DNA from: Vallitalea okinawensis
Lineage (GTDB): Bacteria > Bacillota > Clostridia > Lachnospirales > PQDH01
DNA: 64,000 bases
Direction of reading: 5' to 3'
Assembly (NCBI RefSeq): GCF_002964605.1
Contig: NZ_PQDH01000003.1
Coordinates: 124,001 to 188,000, forward strand
The position numbers were made by a program, and so were the translations under genes. This document shows positions 9,017-16,657 of the stretch, one piece after another (position 1 is the first letter of the stretch; the number at the start of each line of letters is the position of its first letter). The notes under the pieces were generated by a model. It was not told the DNA's origin, did no database searches, and saw only the letters and a program-made list of their open reading frames with translations.

Positions 9017-9526
9017 ATGCATCATGATAAAGAAAAACTAAAACAATTATTTGATAAGTACAGTAAAGATATTTACAAGGTAGTCTTTTTTCTATGTGAA
9101 GACTCAGATCTAACTGAAAAAATAGTATCTGAAACTTTTATAATAGCCTATAATGATTTAAAGGAAATCAATAGTGATAATGATAAAGAAGTTAAATTAA
9201 AACTTTTAAATACAGCAACTAATATTTCTAAAAACCATTTACAAGGCGATAAAATATCATCACGTAAAGTTATTGCAAATTCTCACCTTAATGAAGGCTT
9301 ACTATATGCCGATGAATATGAAGGAAACATACGCTCTGTTCTATCCAATGTAGATACTGAGACAAAAGAAATCTTTATTCATTATTTTTATGATGAAATG
9401 TCTTATAGTGAAATCGCTAATAAACTGGATATGAATGTAGAGATTGTGAAATATAAAATTGCTGGCTTAGATGAAATGCTACGTAAACAGTTACAAGATT
9501 ATATACAACTGGTTAAGGAGTATTAG
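9017..9526 (+). CDS. ECF-type RNA polymerase sigma factor
   Basis: 169 aa behind GAAAGGGG. Residues 8-70 fit sigma region 2 (LFDKYSKDIYKVVFFLCED, then LTEKIVSETFIIAYNDL, the equivalent of the usual 'AEDLvQETFlrayr' helix). Residues 105-160 fit region 4, with a helix-turn-helix (YDEMSYSEIANKLDMNVEIVKYKIAGLDEML). No region 3 is present, so it belongs to the ECF/sigma-70 family. Region 2 lacks several usual aromatic promoter-melting residues, so it may be divergent. The next gene starts two bases after its stop, so the pair is one transcription unit. Confidence 0.8.
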   Translation: MHHDKEKLKQLFDKYSKDIYKVVFFLCEDSDLTEKIVSETFIIAYNDLKEINSDNDKEVKLKLLNTATNISKNHLQGDKISSRKVIANSHLNEGLLYADEYEGNIRSVLSNVDTETKEIFIHYFYDEMSYSEIANKLDMNVEIVKYKIAGLDEMLRKQLQDYIQLVKEY

Positions 9527-9528
9527 GA

Positions 9529-9690
9529 ATGAAAGATACTAAATTTAGTAAGGATATTGTCGATGACTATGAGATAAAAGAGATACTATTGAAAAAAATT
9601 ATTAAAGAAGAGCTAGATGAGATAGATACACCTGATCTAAGTAAATTATTTGATGTTATATCAAAGAAAATAAGTGAGGATAGAAATTAA
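9529..9690 (+). CDS. 53-aa acidic helical partner of the ECF sigma gene
   Basis: ATG at 9529-9531, two bases after the sigma stop, with AAGGAG (9515-9520) eight bases upstream, so translation is probably coupled. The 53-residue product begins [17 protein letters not shown] and is a charged helical peptide ([13 protein letters not shown], then [15 protein letters not shown]) without membrane segments or cysteines. Position suggests an anti-sigma or sigma-modulating role; sequence gives no family match. Its 3' end overlaps the convergent ruvB stop by four bases and sits inside the shared terminator. Confidence 0.6.
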   Translation: MKDTKFSKDIVDDYEIKEILLKKIIKEELDEIDTPDLSKLFDVISKKISEDRN

Positions 9691-9705
9691 TCCTCACTTT
9701 TCTTA
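9672..9705. terminator. Bidirectional terminator between the sigma unit and ruvB
   Basis: AAGTGAGGA pairs with TCCTCACTT across a 10-base loop, followed on the plus strand by TTCTTAAT. The stem covers the last codons of both convergent genes. Confidence 0.65.
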
Positions 9706-10688
9706 ATGCCAAAATGTTTATAACCACTATTGGTTATGACCCTACCTCGTGCAGTTCGTTGCACAAACCCTAATTGTATTAGATAAGGTTCATTCACATC
9801 TTCAACTGTTCCAGCATCTTCACCAATGGTAGCTGCTAGTGTATCGAGACCAACAGGACCTCCACTATAATGTTCGATAATTGTCATCATAATTTTTCTA
9901 TCTACTTGATCAAGCCCTGCTTTGTCTACTTCCATGGCATCTAAAGCCAGATTAGCTATGTCTTCTGTTATTTTACCATCAAACATGACTTGCGCATAAT
10001 CGCGTACTCGCTTTAATAAGCGATTGGCTAGACGCGGCGTACCTCTTGAACGTTTCCCAATCTCAATAGCTGCTTCTTCATCAATCTCAGTTCCAAGTAC
10101 TGATGTAGACCGTTTAACAATCTGAGATAACTCCTCTGTAGCATAAAATTCTAAACGTTGTATAACACCAAATCGATCTCTTAAGGGTGACGATAAGAGC
10201 CCTGCCCTGGTCGTCGCTCCAATTAAAGTAAAACGGGGTAAATCTAATCGTATGGATTTAGCACTTGGTCCTTTACCAATAACAATATCGATACAATAAT
10301 CTTCCATTGCTGGATATAAGATTTCTTCCACCTGTCGATTTAAACGGTGTATCTCATCAATAAATAAGATATCGCCTTCATTTAAATTATTAAGAATGGC
10401 TGCCATATCTCCTGGCTTTTCAATTGCTGGCCCTGTAGTTACTTTAATGTTAACACCCATTTCATTGGAAATGATTGTTGCTAATGTTGTCTTCCCCAGA
10501 CCAGGTGGACCATAGAGTAATACATGATCTAAAGCTTCTTTTCTAAGTTTGGCTGCTCGAATAAAAACAGACAGTATTTCTTTCACTTTAGATTGACCGA
10601 TATATTGATCTAAGTACTGAGGACGTAAAGATCTTTCAATATCTTGCTCATCATCCACCAAGTTAACGTCTATTAACCTATTTTCCAT
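9687..10688 (-). CDS. ruvB: Holliday junction branch migration ATPase RuvB
   Basis: 333 aa. The ATG at 10686-10688 has AAGGTG at 8 nt; a GTG three codons earlier is possible. Motifs in order: [11 protein letters not shown], Walker [10 protein letters not shown], Walker [10 protein letters not shown], sensor [17 protein letters not shown] with the arginine finger, and a C-terminal winged helix ([17 protein letters not shown]). RuvB hexamers pump DNA through RuvA-bound Holliday junctions in recombination repair. It follows ruvA by 16 bases and is controlled by the SOS box upstream of ruvA. Confidence 0.97.
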   Translation of the reverse strand: MENRLIDVNLVDDEQDIERSLRPQYLDQYIGQSKVKEILSVFIRAAKLRKEALDHVLLYGPPGLGKTTLATIISNEMGVNIKVTTGPAIEKPGDMAAILNNLNEGDILFIDEIHRLNRQVEEILYPAMEDYCIDIVIGKGPSAKSIRLDLPRFTLIGATTRAGLLSSPLRDRFGVIQRLEFYATEELSQIVKRSTSVLGTEIDEEAAIEIGKRSRGTPRLANRLLKRVRDYAQVMFDGKITEDIANLALDAMEVDKAGLDQVDRKIMMTIIEHYSGGPVGLDTLAATIGEDAGTVEDVNEPYLIQLGFVQRTARGRVITNSGYKHFGIKKSED

Positions 10689-10704
10689 ATCTTTCACACC
10701 TTCA

Positions 10705-11310
10705 TTAAATAGAAGCCAACTTTTTCAATGCTTCTTTTATGACTTCTTCTACGTGATCTTTCTGACCAACTAATGTCACAGCTTTAACAGCTTCTGCCTT
10801 ACTATAACCTAAAGCTGTAAGTGCACTAATAGCTTCATTAGAATCGTAATTAGGTTCACCAATAGTCATGTTTTCGCCTACTTTACTTGGTGAAAATAGA
10901 AGCTCTTCTGTTTTGATTTTGTCTTTAAGATCAAGTATAATACGCCCAGCTGTTTTCTTACCCACTCCAGGCGCTTTACTAATTGCTTTAATATCTTCTG
11001 TGACAATAGCAACATATAGATCGCTGGGGGTTATTGTAGATAGTATGGCCAAACCACCTTTTGGTCCAATTCCATTAACCGTAATTAACTTCTTAAAAAG
11101 CTCTAACTCTTCATTTGTCAAGAAACCATATAAGTGTGCACCATCTTCTTTAATCTGCAAATATGTATAAACCAAAACCTTTTGTCCTATATTTGGTAGA
11201 TTAAATATAGTCGACGAGGCAACTTGAATACTATAGCCAATTTGATTCACATCAATAACGATATGATCTTCACCAACTGTCATTAACGTTCCATTTATAT
11301 ACGTAATCAT
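10705..11310 (-). CDS. ruvA: Holliday junction DNA-binding protein RuvA
   Basis: 201 aa with GGGAG eight bases before the ATG. The N-terminal OB fold ([21 protein letters not shown]) is followed by the two helix-hairpin-helix motifs ([17 protein letters not shown] and [16 protein letters not shown]) and the C-terminal domain III that contacts RuvB ([18 protein letters not shown]). The tetramer holds the four-way junction open. It is first in the ruvAB unit; ruvC is absent, as in most Firmicutes. Confidence 0.97.
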   Translation of the reverse strand: MITYINGTLMTVGEDHIVIDVNQIGYSIQVASSTIFNLPNIGQKVLVYTYLQIKEDGAHLYGFLTNEELELFKKLITVNGIGPKGGLAILSTITPSDLYVAIVTEDIKAISKAPGVGKKTAGRIILDLKDKIKTEELLFSPSKVGENMTIGEPNYDSNEAISALTALGYSKAEAVKAVTLVGQKDHVEEVIKEALKKLASI

Positions 11311-11325
11311 TTATCCAACTCCCTA

Positions 11326-11337
11326 GAACATTTGTTC
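11326..11337 (-). promoter_or_regulatory. LexA (SOS) box of ruvAB
   Basis: GAACATTTGTTC matches the Gram-positive GAAC-N4-GTTC operator. It lies between the ruvA promoter -10 and the start codon, so LexA would block transcription start. Confidence 0.8.
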
Positions 11338-11343
11338 TTAATT

Positions 11344-11372
11344 ATTATATAGCAAAACAAGTTTCTTGACAA
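11344..11372 (-). promoter_or_regulatory. ruvA promoter
   Basis: On the minus strand, TTGTCA (11367-11372), a 17-base spacer and TATAAT (11344-11349), directly upstream of the LexA box. Confidence 0.75.
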
Positions 11373-11409
11373 GTTTCCATTAGTATTTACTTAAATAGCC
11401 TATTCTTTG

Positions 11410-11432
11410 CCCTAATTATGTGAATAATTTGG
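11410..11432. repeat. Possible remnant of the MITE-like family
   Basis: CCCTAATTATGTGAATAATTTGG resembles two terminal repeats of the 12752/50814 element joined tip to tip. A weak hairpin (ACTTTG/CAAAGT) follows before the proA stop. The assignment rests on short similarity. Confidence 0.3.
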
Positions 11433-11474
11433 ACTTTGCATATCATAATACAAAGTTGGATGTAGATTAGCTCT

Positions 11475-12719
11475 TTAGTTCCTTATTTGCCCATTACCAT
11501 AGATGATATATTTTGTAGATGTTAGTTCTTTTAATCCCATTGGTCCTCTAGCATGAAGTTTTTGAGTGGATATACCTATTTCAGCTCCAAATCCAAACAT
11601 TTCTCCATCTGTAAATCTAGTTGACGCGTTAACATAAACTGCTGCTGCATCAATTTCTTCCAAAAAGCGTTCGGCATTGGTATAGTTTTCGGTGATAATC
11701 GATTCAGAATGCTTTGTATTGTACAAATTAATATGGTGAATCGCTTCATCTATACCATCAACAACTTTAATGGATAAAATATAATCTAAATATTCCATAC
11801 CCCAATCTTCTTCTGTTGCAGGTATTAACTCCTTTACGATAGCTCTTGCTTGCTCATCCCCACGACATTCAACTTGTTCTTTAATACTTTCGTACAGCAC
11901 AGTAATAAATTCTTTAGCTATGTTTTTATGGATGACAACACTTTCACAGGCATTGCAAACACCAGGACGTTGTGTTTTTGCATTCATTATGATATCTAAT
12001 GCGTTAGATATATCTGCGGATTCATCGACAAATATGTGACAATTACCTACTCCTGTTTCGATAACAGGTACCGTTGAGTTTTGAATGACTGTCTGAATTA
12101 GTCCAGCTCCTCCACGAGGAATTAATAAATCTAAATAATCATTCATTTTCATCATTTCTAAGGCTGTTTCTCTGCTTGTATCTTCTAGTAACTGAACTGC
12201 TTCCTTTGGGAGACCATTATTAGTTAATGCTAGTTGTAATAGTCTAACGAGAGCTTTATTGGAATTGATAGCATCAGAGCCACCGCGTAAAAGAATAGCA
12301 TTTCCTGTTTTAAAGCAAAGACCAAAAGTGTCAACTGTAACGTTTGGGCGTGACTCATAAATCATGCCGATAACCCCTATGGGTACTCTCTTTTGCCCTA
12401 TTCTTAAGCCATTAGGTCTTTTTTTCATCCAAATAACCTCATTGACAGGGTCATCTAATCGAATGATCTTTCTTAACCCTTCTGCTATACTTTTTATTCT
12501 TTCTTCTGAAAGTTGTAAGCGATCAATCAATGATGACTTAATACCCTTTTCTTTAGCTAATGCAACATCCTTACTATTCTCCTCCAATATTTCCTTATAA
12601 TAAAGTTCCAGTAAATTCCCTGCCTCCATAAGAACTTTGTTTTTTAAGTCGGTACTTAGATAACCAATTTGGCTGCTTATTTCCTTTGCCAATCTCCCTT
12701 TCAATAATAATTCCTTCAT
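11475..12719 (-). CDS. proA: Glutamate-5-semialdehyde dehydrogenase (gamma-glutamyl phosphate reductase)
   Basis: 414 aa behind GAGGAGG. It reduces gamma-glutamyl phosphate to glutamate semialdehyde with NADPH, step two of proline synthesis. The aldehyde dehydrogenase fold is evident: [13 protein letters not shown] near 115, [12 protein letters not shown], and the catalytic cysteine in [15 protein letters not shown] near 255. The C-terminus ends [20 protein letters not shown], typical of ProA. The kinase gene proB is not adjacent but lies 2.7 kb upstream (15419-16207), separated by a folate gene and several small genes. Confidence 0.97.
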   Translation of the reverse strand: MKELLLKGRLAKEISSQIGYLSTDLKNKVLMEAGNLLELYYKEILEENSKDVALAKEKGIKSSLIDRLQLSEERIKSIAEGLRKIIRLDDPVNEVIWMKKRPNGLRIGQKRVPIGVIGMIYESRPNVTVDTFGLCFKTGNAILLRGGSDAINSNKALVRLLQLALTNNGLPKEAVQLLEDTSRETALEMMKMNDYLDLLIPRGGAGLIQTVIQNSTVPVIETGVGNCHIFVDESADISNALDIIMNAKTQRPGVCNACESVVIHKNIAKEFITVLYESIKEQVECRGDEQARAIVKELIPATEEDWGMEYLDYILSIKVVDGIDEAIHHINLYNTKHSESIITENYTNAERFLEEIDAAAVYVNASTRFTDGEMFGFGAEIGISTQKLHARGPMGLKELTSTKYIIYGNGQIRN

Positions 12720-12751
12720 TGGATTTCCTCCTCATATATAGATTTTACTTC

Positions 12752-12866
12752 AACCCGAATGATTCATAATAAATATTAACGATATGTGCTGATTTTGGAT
12801 TCTAAGGTGTTTAAAGGTTCAAAAGCAGTGTATAACGTAGATGAATTATTGTGAATAATTCGGATT
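12752..12866. repeat. MITE-like element, copy 1 (115 bp)
   Basis: Left end AACCCGAATGATTCATAA; the right end, reverse complemented, reads AATCCGAATTATTCACAA, giving imperfect terminal inverted repeats of about 18 bp. The interior shares GATATGTGCTGATTTTGG and further blocks (GGTTCAAAA, ATGAATTAT) with the copy at 50814-50980. It has no coding capacity and fills the gap between proA and the 5-FCL gene. Confidence 0.6.
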
Positions 12867-12877
12867 CAATATTTAAA

Positions 12878-13432
12878 TTATTTAGAAATGATTTTTTCTT
12901 CAGTTATAATATAATCCATGGCTACATCATGTTCTCGTATCTCAATAGGATCAACTAACTGGCAACTATAAGCTAGAGCTATCTTAGTTGTACTAAATTG
13001 ACCTAAATAACGATCATAATAGCCACCACCATAACCTATACGACTTAGGTTATGATCAAAAGCAACACCTGGAACAATGATAACCGAACTATTTGTTGGT
13101 CGTATTTCCTCTAATCCTAAAACAGGTTCTAGAACCTTAAAATTTCCTTCTTCAAGATCATTGAAGTTATTAATGCGGAAGAATGACATAATTCCCTTAT
13201 CAATTACTCTAGGTACCGCCACGGTAATCCCTTTTTGGAAAGCGTAATTCAAAATGGGTTTTGTATCCACTTCTTCTGGAAGAGATACATAAGAAAATAA
13301 ACTATCTATTTCTCTATACTCAAGCAATAGTAGCAATTTTTTAAAAATTAATTCATTAAAAGCTTCACGATTCATAGGATGAAGATCTTTTCTTTTCTTT
13401 TTACTCAAGCTTCTTAACATGTCATAATCCAT
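12878..13432 (-). CDS. 5-formyltetrahydrofolate cyclo-ligase
   Basis: 184 aa with AAGGAG upstream of the ATG. It converts 5-formyl-THF to 5,10-methenyl-THF using ATP, returning the storage folate to the active pool. Family features: the basic N-terminal helix (SLSKKKRKDLHPMNREAF), the central VPRVIDKGIMSFFRI strand, and the signature IIVPGVAFDHNLSRIGYGGGYYDRYL with its nucleotide and folate loops. It fits with folD and fhs elsewhere in the window. A structured repeat element lies in its leader (13456-13577). Confidence 0.92.
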   Translation of the reverse strand: MDYDMLRSLSKKKRKDLHPMNREAFNELIFKKLLLLLEYREIDSLFSYVSLPEEVDTKPILNYAFQKGITVAVPRVIDKGIMSFFRINNFNDLEEGNFKVLEPVLGLEEIRPTNSSVIIVPGVAFDHNLSRIGYGGGYYDRYLGQFSTTKIALAYSCQLVDPIEIREHDVAMDYIITEEKIISK

Positions 13433-13455
13433 ATGGTCATCTCCTTAGAAGAATG

Positions 13456-13577
13456 TAAAAATAAAAGTAGCTACGCTACGTCTTCCTATACGGAAGTTTA
13501 TGCGTTAGGAAAGTTACCTGACATCAATTAAAGGATTCTGTTAAATTGATTGAATTATTGGACTTTCCTATAAGATA
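13456..13577 (-). ncRNA. Structured two-copy RNA-like element, copy A
   Basis: Read on the minus strand it has four stems. P1: AGGAAAGT/ACTTTCCT (13562-13569 with 13507-13514). P2: ATCAATT/AATTGAT (13544-13550 with 13523-13529). P3: CTTCC/GGAAG (13492-13496 with 13482-13486). P4: GTAGC/GCTAC (13467-13471 with 13475-13479), followed by a T-rich tail. The inverted copy at 51094-51214 keeps all four stems. Here it lies just upstream of, and in the same direction as, the 5-FCL gene, so it may be a leader attenuator or an independent small RNA. No known riboswitch consensus was recognised. Confidence 0.5.
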
Positions 13578-13579
13578 AG

Positions 13580-13604
13580 AATAGGCTTCCAAAAGAAGCC
13601 TATT
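13580..13604 (-). terminator. Terminator after the zinc-ribbon membrane gene
   Basis: AATAGGCTTC pairs with GAAGCCTATT across CAAAA, followed on the minus strand by TTATCTTAT. It directly precedes structured element A. Confidence 0.6.
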
Positions 13605-13609
13605 TATGC

Positions 13610-14035
13610 TCACTGAATCTGTTGGTAAAAATATTGAATATCATCAAGAACCTGATTATAGACAATACCAAAAATTATTGCAAAACATATTGTCACGAGT
13701 AACAACACTAAGCTTAAGACAATTATTGATTTACCAAATTGCCTAGTATCACAATCCCTCTGCTTTATATAATAAACCCCTGTCATCAATCCTATGATCT
13801 GCCCTACGAAAGGTATTAAGCAAATTATACATGTACAGAAAACCTTCCATTGATTACTTACAGTAGTGAAGTCTTGATTTTTAGGTACAATTTTTTCTTT
13901 AATGTTTGATGATGTAAAAGTACTTTTTGTTTCATTTTTAATGCGGTATGTGCCAAGTTGATCACCTAGCCCACAATGAGGGCATGATGCTAATTCTTCA
14001 TTATACTGTTTACCGCATCGTGTACAAATTTTCAT
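13610..14035 (-). CDS. Zinc-ribbon membrane protein
   Basis: 141 aa behind GAGGTG. The N-terminus holds a rubredoxin-like zinc ribbon (CTRCGKQY...CPHCG, two CxxC pairs within residues 4-21). A polar linker follows, then two membrane helices around residues 72-90 and 103-125 separated by YIKQRDCDTRQFG. The layout is common in clostridial 'zinc ribbon domain-containing' proteins of unknown role. It follows the DUF896 gene by nine bases, so the two are co-transcribed. Confidence 0.65.
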   Translation of the reverse strand: MKICTRCGKQYNEELASCPHCGLGDQLGTYRIKNETKSTFTSSNIKEKIVPKNQDFTTVSNQWKVFCTCIICLIPFVGQIIGLMTGVYYIKQRDCDTRQFGKSIIVLSLVLLLVTICFAIIFGIVYNQVLDDIQYFYQQIQ

Positions 14036-14044
14036 TTAATCACC

Positions 14045-14242
14045 TCATTGTTTAAGTGAGCGGACATTACCTTCTTCGTCTTGAATTTTTACTGTATTCA
14101 TTGTAGACTTAAAGTTTTTTCTGATAAGTCCAATGTATTCTTGACGAAGTGTTTTTTGTTCCTCCTTTTCGCTTTCAGTCAGACCTTCAGCTTTTTGCTT
14201 TTTATAAAGTTCATTGATACGGTCTATCTTTTTTTGTTCCAT
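14045..14242 (-). CDS. DUF896 (YnzC-like) protein
   Basis: 65 aa, strong AGGAGG. It contains the family core: a first helix (KIDRINELYKKQKAEGLT), the turn 'ESEKEEQKTLRQEYI', and the C-terminal KSTMNTVKIQD. DUF896 proteins are small cytosolic Firmicutes proteins; B. subtilis YnzC and the SOS-linked YneA-operon relative are examples, and their function is unclear. No LexA box was seen here. Confidence 0.85.
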   Translation of the reverse strand: MEQKKIDRINELYKKQKAEGLTESEKEEQKTLRQEYIGLIRKNFKSTMNTVKIQDEEGNVRSLKQ

Positions 14243-14375
14243 TACATGTTCCTCCTAATGATTTACTTCGCCTCAAGTTCTAGATAATTAGATTAAACCT
14301 GAAGACTTAATCATTATCTAATATGATACATTTTTTAGTTATTTTTAGAAATACTACTTTTAAAGAGGTGTTCAT

Positions 14376-15371
14376 ATGAGGCTAAAAAAAATATTGATTT
14401 TTTGTTTATTATTTATTTTAGTATTATTTAGTACAAGTTGTCAACAAGATAAGCAAAAAGAATTGATTTCATTAACTTCATACAATTCTCTTATTTCCTT
14501 GAATGACCTTTCTGTGGAAATCAGTGACTTACTAAGTAATATTGAAAAGAAAGATTATATTAAAGCAGCAGATATTGTTCTAACCATCCATGAAACCTGG
14601 GATCAACTCTATCCTTATATTTATATTTCAGGCTTAACTGATGATATGTCAACGTCATTTTCAAAAGACTTAAATGCAGTTTCAGAGATTATATTCTCTT
14701 ATTCTACTGAGAGTAAAAAAAGAGAAGCTGAAATTGAGGCTACAAAAGCGCTCATTTACTTAGATAGTATTACAAGTGAAAAAGAGATTATTCAAATGCA
14801 AGAGAATATGCAAAATGAAAATCCTTCAGATTCCAATGAAAAGACCTCAGAGAATCAAAGTAATGATAAAAATGATATGGAGATGATGGATAAAAATAAA
14901 CTGTCTTACCAAAACAGTAGCCTCAAGGAAGAAAACCGTTATCAACAGTTGAATAAAATTATATTACCTGAAGAAGTGTTAGCCAAAACATATCCAGAAA
15001 TAACATTTGATGAAACAGATGCGTATGCTTATGCAGCTGCAGTACAATTAACTAAACACTTAGCAGACTTTTATTATATTATTAATGAATCGGATGAGGC
15101 TCAGTTGATTTACATGAAATACCTTTTTCAAGATATTGAGGCAAGTGCTCATAGTAGCGATTGGACACGGATGAATCAAGATATTGTTGACTTAACAACC
15201 CTATGGACTGAATTACGTCAGGTTACTGGAGATGATACCTCTGAGTTAGTCATTAAGTTAGATCAAAATATCTATGAAATAACTGAGATAAGTCAGTCTA
15301 GGAATGTAGAGATAATTAAAGTTAAATGTAAAATTGGCATCAAAAATGTAGAGGAATTATTAAATAAATAA
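14376..15371 (+). CDS. Putative lipoprotein, 331 aa
   Basis: AGAGGTG precedes the ATG. A Lys-rich start and hydrophobic stretch end in FSTSC, a plausible if non-ideal lipobox with Cys near residue 22, so it is probably lipid-anchored outside the membrane. The mature part is acidic and mainly helical. A low-complexity Asn/Ser/Glu/Met linker (about residues 145-175) separates two domains that look related to each other: each has a long helix followed by '.tl...W..L....'. It stands alone on the plus strand and shares a terminator with proB. No family is recognised. Confidence 0.65.
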   Translation: MRLKKILIFCLLFILVLFSTSCQQDKQKELISLTSYNSLISLNDLSVEISDLLSNIEKKDYIKAADIVLTIHETWDQLYPYIYISGLTDDMSTSFSKDLNAVSEIIFSYSTESKKREAEIEATKALIYLDSITSEKEIIQMQENMQNENPSDSNEKTSENQSNDKNDMEMMDKNKLSYQNSSLKEENRYQQLNKIILPEEVLAKTYPEITFDETDAYAYAAAVQLTKHLADFYYIINESDEAQLIYMKYLFQDIEASAHSSDWTRMNQDIVDLTTLWTELRQVTGDDTSELVIKLDQNIYEITEISQSRNVEIIKVKCKIGIKNVEELLNK

Positions 15372-15376
15372 CGTGT

Positions 15377-15412
15377 AAGGAGCTAGCACATGAATAGGTA
15401 TGCTGGCTCCTT
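15377..15412. terminator. Bidirectional terminator, lipoprotein/proB
   Basis: AAGGAGCTAGCA pairs with TGCTGGCTCCTT (one wobble) between the convergent 3' ends, with TTAATTACTT on the plus strand. Confidence 0.6.
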
Positions 15413-15418
15413 AATTAC

Positions 15419-16207
15419 TTAAATGAAAAGTGTTCCTATCTTCTCCCCCTTCATAATCTCATGAAGTACTTTCATGTCACAAGCATTTGCAATAATCATC
15501 TTAATACCATTATCAGTAGCAATCTTGGCAGCATTTATTTTAGTATACATACCACCTGTACCGAAGTCAGAACCTGACCCGCCAGCAATGGACCAGATAT
15601 GTTCATCAATGGATTCAACACAGTCAATAAATTCTGCATCTGAGTTAGCTCTCGGATCATCTGAGTATAATCCATCAATATCTGAAAGCAGGATTAATAA
15701 GTCTGCACCTACTAATTTTGAAACAATGGCAGACAATGTATCATTATCACCAAACTCTATTTCATACGTGGCAACCGTATCATTTTCATTGACAATGGGT
15801 ATAACCCCCATTTCAAATAGTGCTTCAAAGGTGTTTTTTGCATTCTCTGTACGTTCAGGACATTCAAAAGCATCCTTTGTTAAAAGTATTTGACCAACAC
15901 TCTGATTATAATCTGAAAAACATTGTTTATACATTTGCATCAAGACAGCTTGCCCAACTGCAGCTATAGCTTGTTTCTCTGGTAAATTATCTGGTTTCTT
16001 TAAATCTAAGTAGCTTCTACCAGCCGCTATAGCTCCTGATGACACTAGTACTATATCTTTTCCCCGATTTTTTAAATCCACTAGTTGTCTTGCCAATTGA
16101 TCTATCTTATTTAAATTCATTTTCCCAGTTTCATGAGTTAATGATGAAGAACCAATCTTTACAACAATCCTATTACATAAAGCAAGATCCTTTCGAATAC
16201 TTTCCAT
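15419..16207 (-). CDS. proB: Glutamate 5-kinase
   Basis: 262 aa. It phosphorylates the gamma-carboxyl of glutamate, the first and feedback-controlled step to proline. The amino acid kinase fold shows in IVVKIGSSSLT near 15, VLVSSGAIAAGRSYL, the glutamate loop NENDTVATYEIEFGDNDTLSAIV, and GTGGMYTKINAAKIA. It lacks the C-terminal PUA domain of E. coli ProB (367 aa), as many Firmicutes enzymes do. GAGGG lies upstream of the ATG. It is separated from proA by other genes. Confidence 0.95.
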   Translation of the reverse strand: MESIRKDLALCNRIVVKIGSSSLTHETGKMNLNKIDQLARQLVDLKNRGKDIVLVSSGAIAAGRSYLDLKKPDNLPEKQAIAAVGQAVLMQMYKQCFSDYNQSVGQILLTKDAFECPERTENAKNTFEALFEMGVIPIVNENDTVATYEIEFGDNDTLSAIVSKLVGADLLILLSDIDGLYSDDPRANSDAEFIDCVESIDEHIWSIAGGSGSDFGTGGMYTKINAAKIATDNGIKMIIANACDMKVLHEIMKGEKIGTLFI

Positions 16208-16387
16208 TTCTAATCCCTCTTTCCCTTTAGCACGCTAAAGCATTTATATAAATATACCCTATCTGCATTATAATTGCAACTACAAAAGTAATTTTTCGTG
16301 CTAGAATAGGCATTAACTTATGCATGATTAGAAGTAATACAGGTCATACTACTAATGTGTATACAGTAGATTTTAAGGAGGTATATT

Positions 16388-16606
16388 ATGCGTATCACCC
16401 ATGTTAAAAGAGATGGTCAAGGTACAATCCAAGAAGTAATGTTTGATGACGGAAAAGTTCTTGACAAAACATCAGCTATTCAACTAGCTGAAAATGGTTT
16501 AATTGACGGTGTCGAAGTACGACCTAGCAAATCAGGGTCAAGATATCTCCGCTCAATACCAGATGAAACTACAGATAATAACTTAGATAATTTACCACAA
16601 TTTTAA
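16388..16606 (+). CDS. DUF3892 protein
   Basis: 72 aa with AAGGAGG seven bases before the ATG. It opens RITHVKRDGQGTI and contains DDGKVLDKTSAIQLAENGLIDGVEV, the compact DUF3892 core of beta strands around one helix, followed by a Ser/Arg-rich RYLRSIPD strand. DUF3892 occurs as short stand-alone proteins in Firmicutes with no known function. It is monocistronic, with its own terminator at 16606-16640. Confidence 0.8.
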   Translation: MRITHVKRDGQGTIQEVMFDDGKVLDKTSAIQLAENGLIDGVEVRPSKSGSRYLRSIPDETTDNNLDNLPQF

Positions 16607-16640
16607 TAGGAGAGAATCCTTTATCGGGATTCTCTCCTAT
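16606..16640. terminator. Bidirectional terminator, DUF3892/FAD protein
   Basis: A perfect 14-bp stem ATAGGAGAGAATCC / GGATTCTCTCCTAT with a seven-base loop lies between convergent genes. The T-runs are short on both sides. Confidence 0.6.
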
Positions 16641-16657
16641 TCCAGTTAACAAGTAGT

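Noticed and set aside
13456-13577. Element A as a THF riboswitch or 6S RNA because it precedes a 5-FCL gene
   Set aside because: The conserved THF-riboswitch core was not found. The length and fold do not fit 6S RNA, and the second copy is not upstream of any folate gene.
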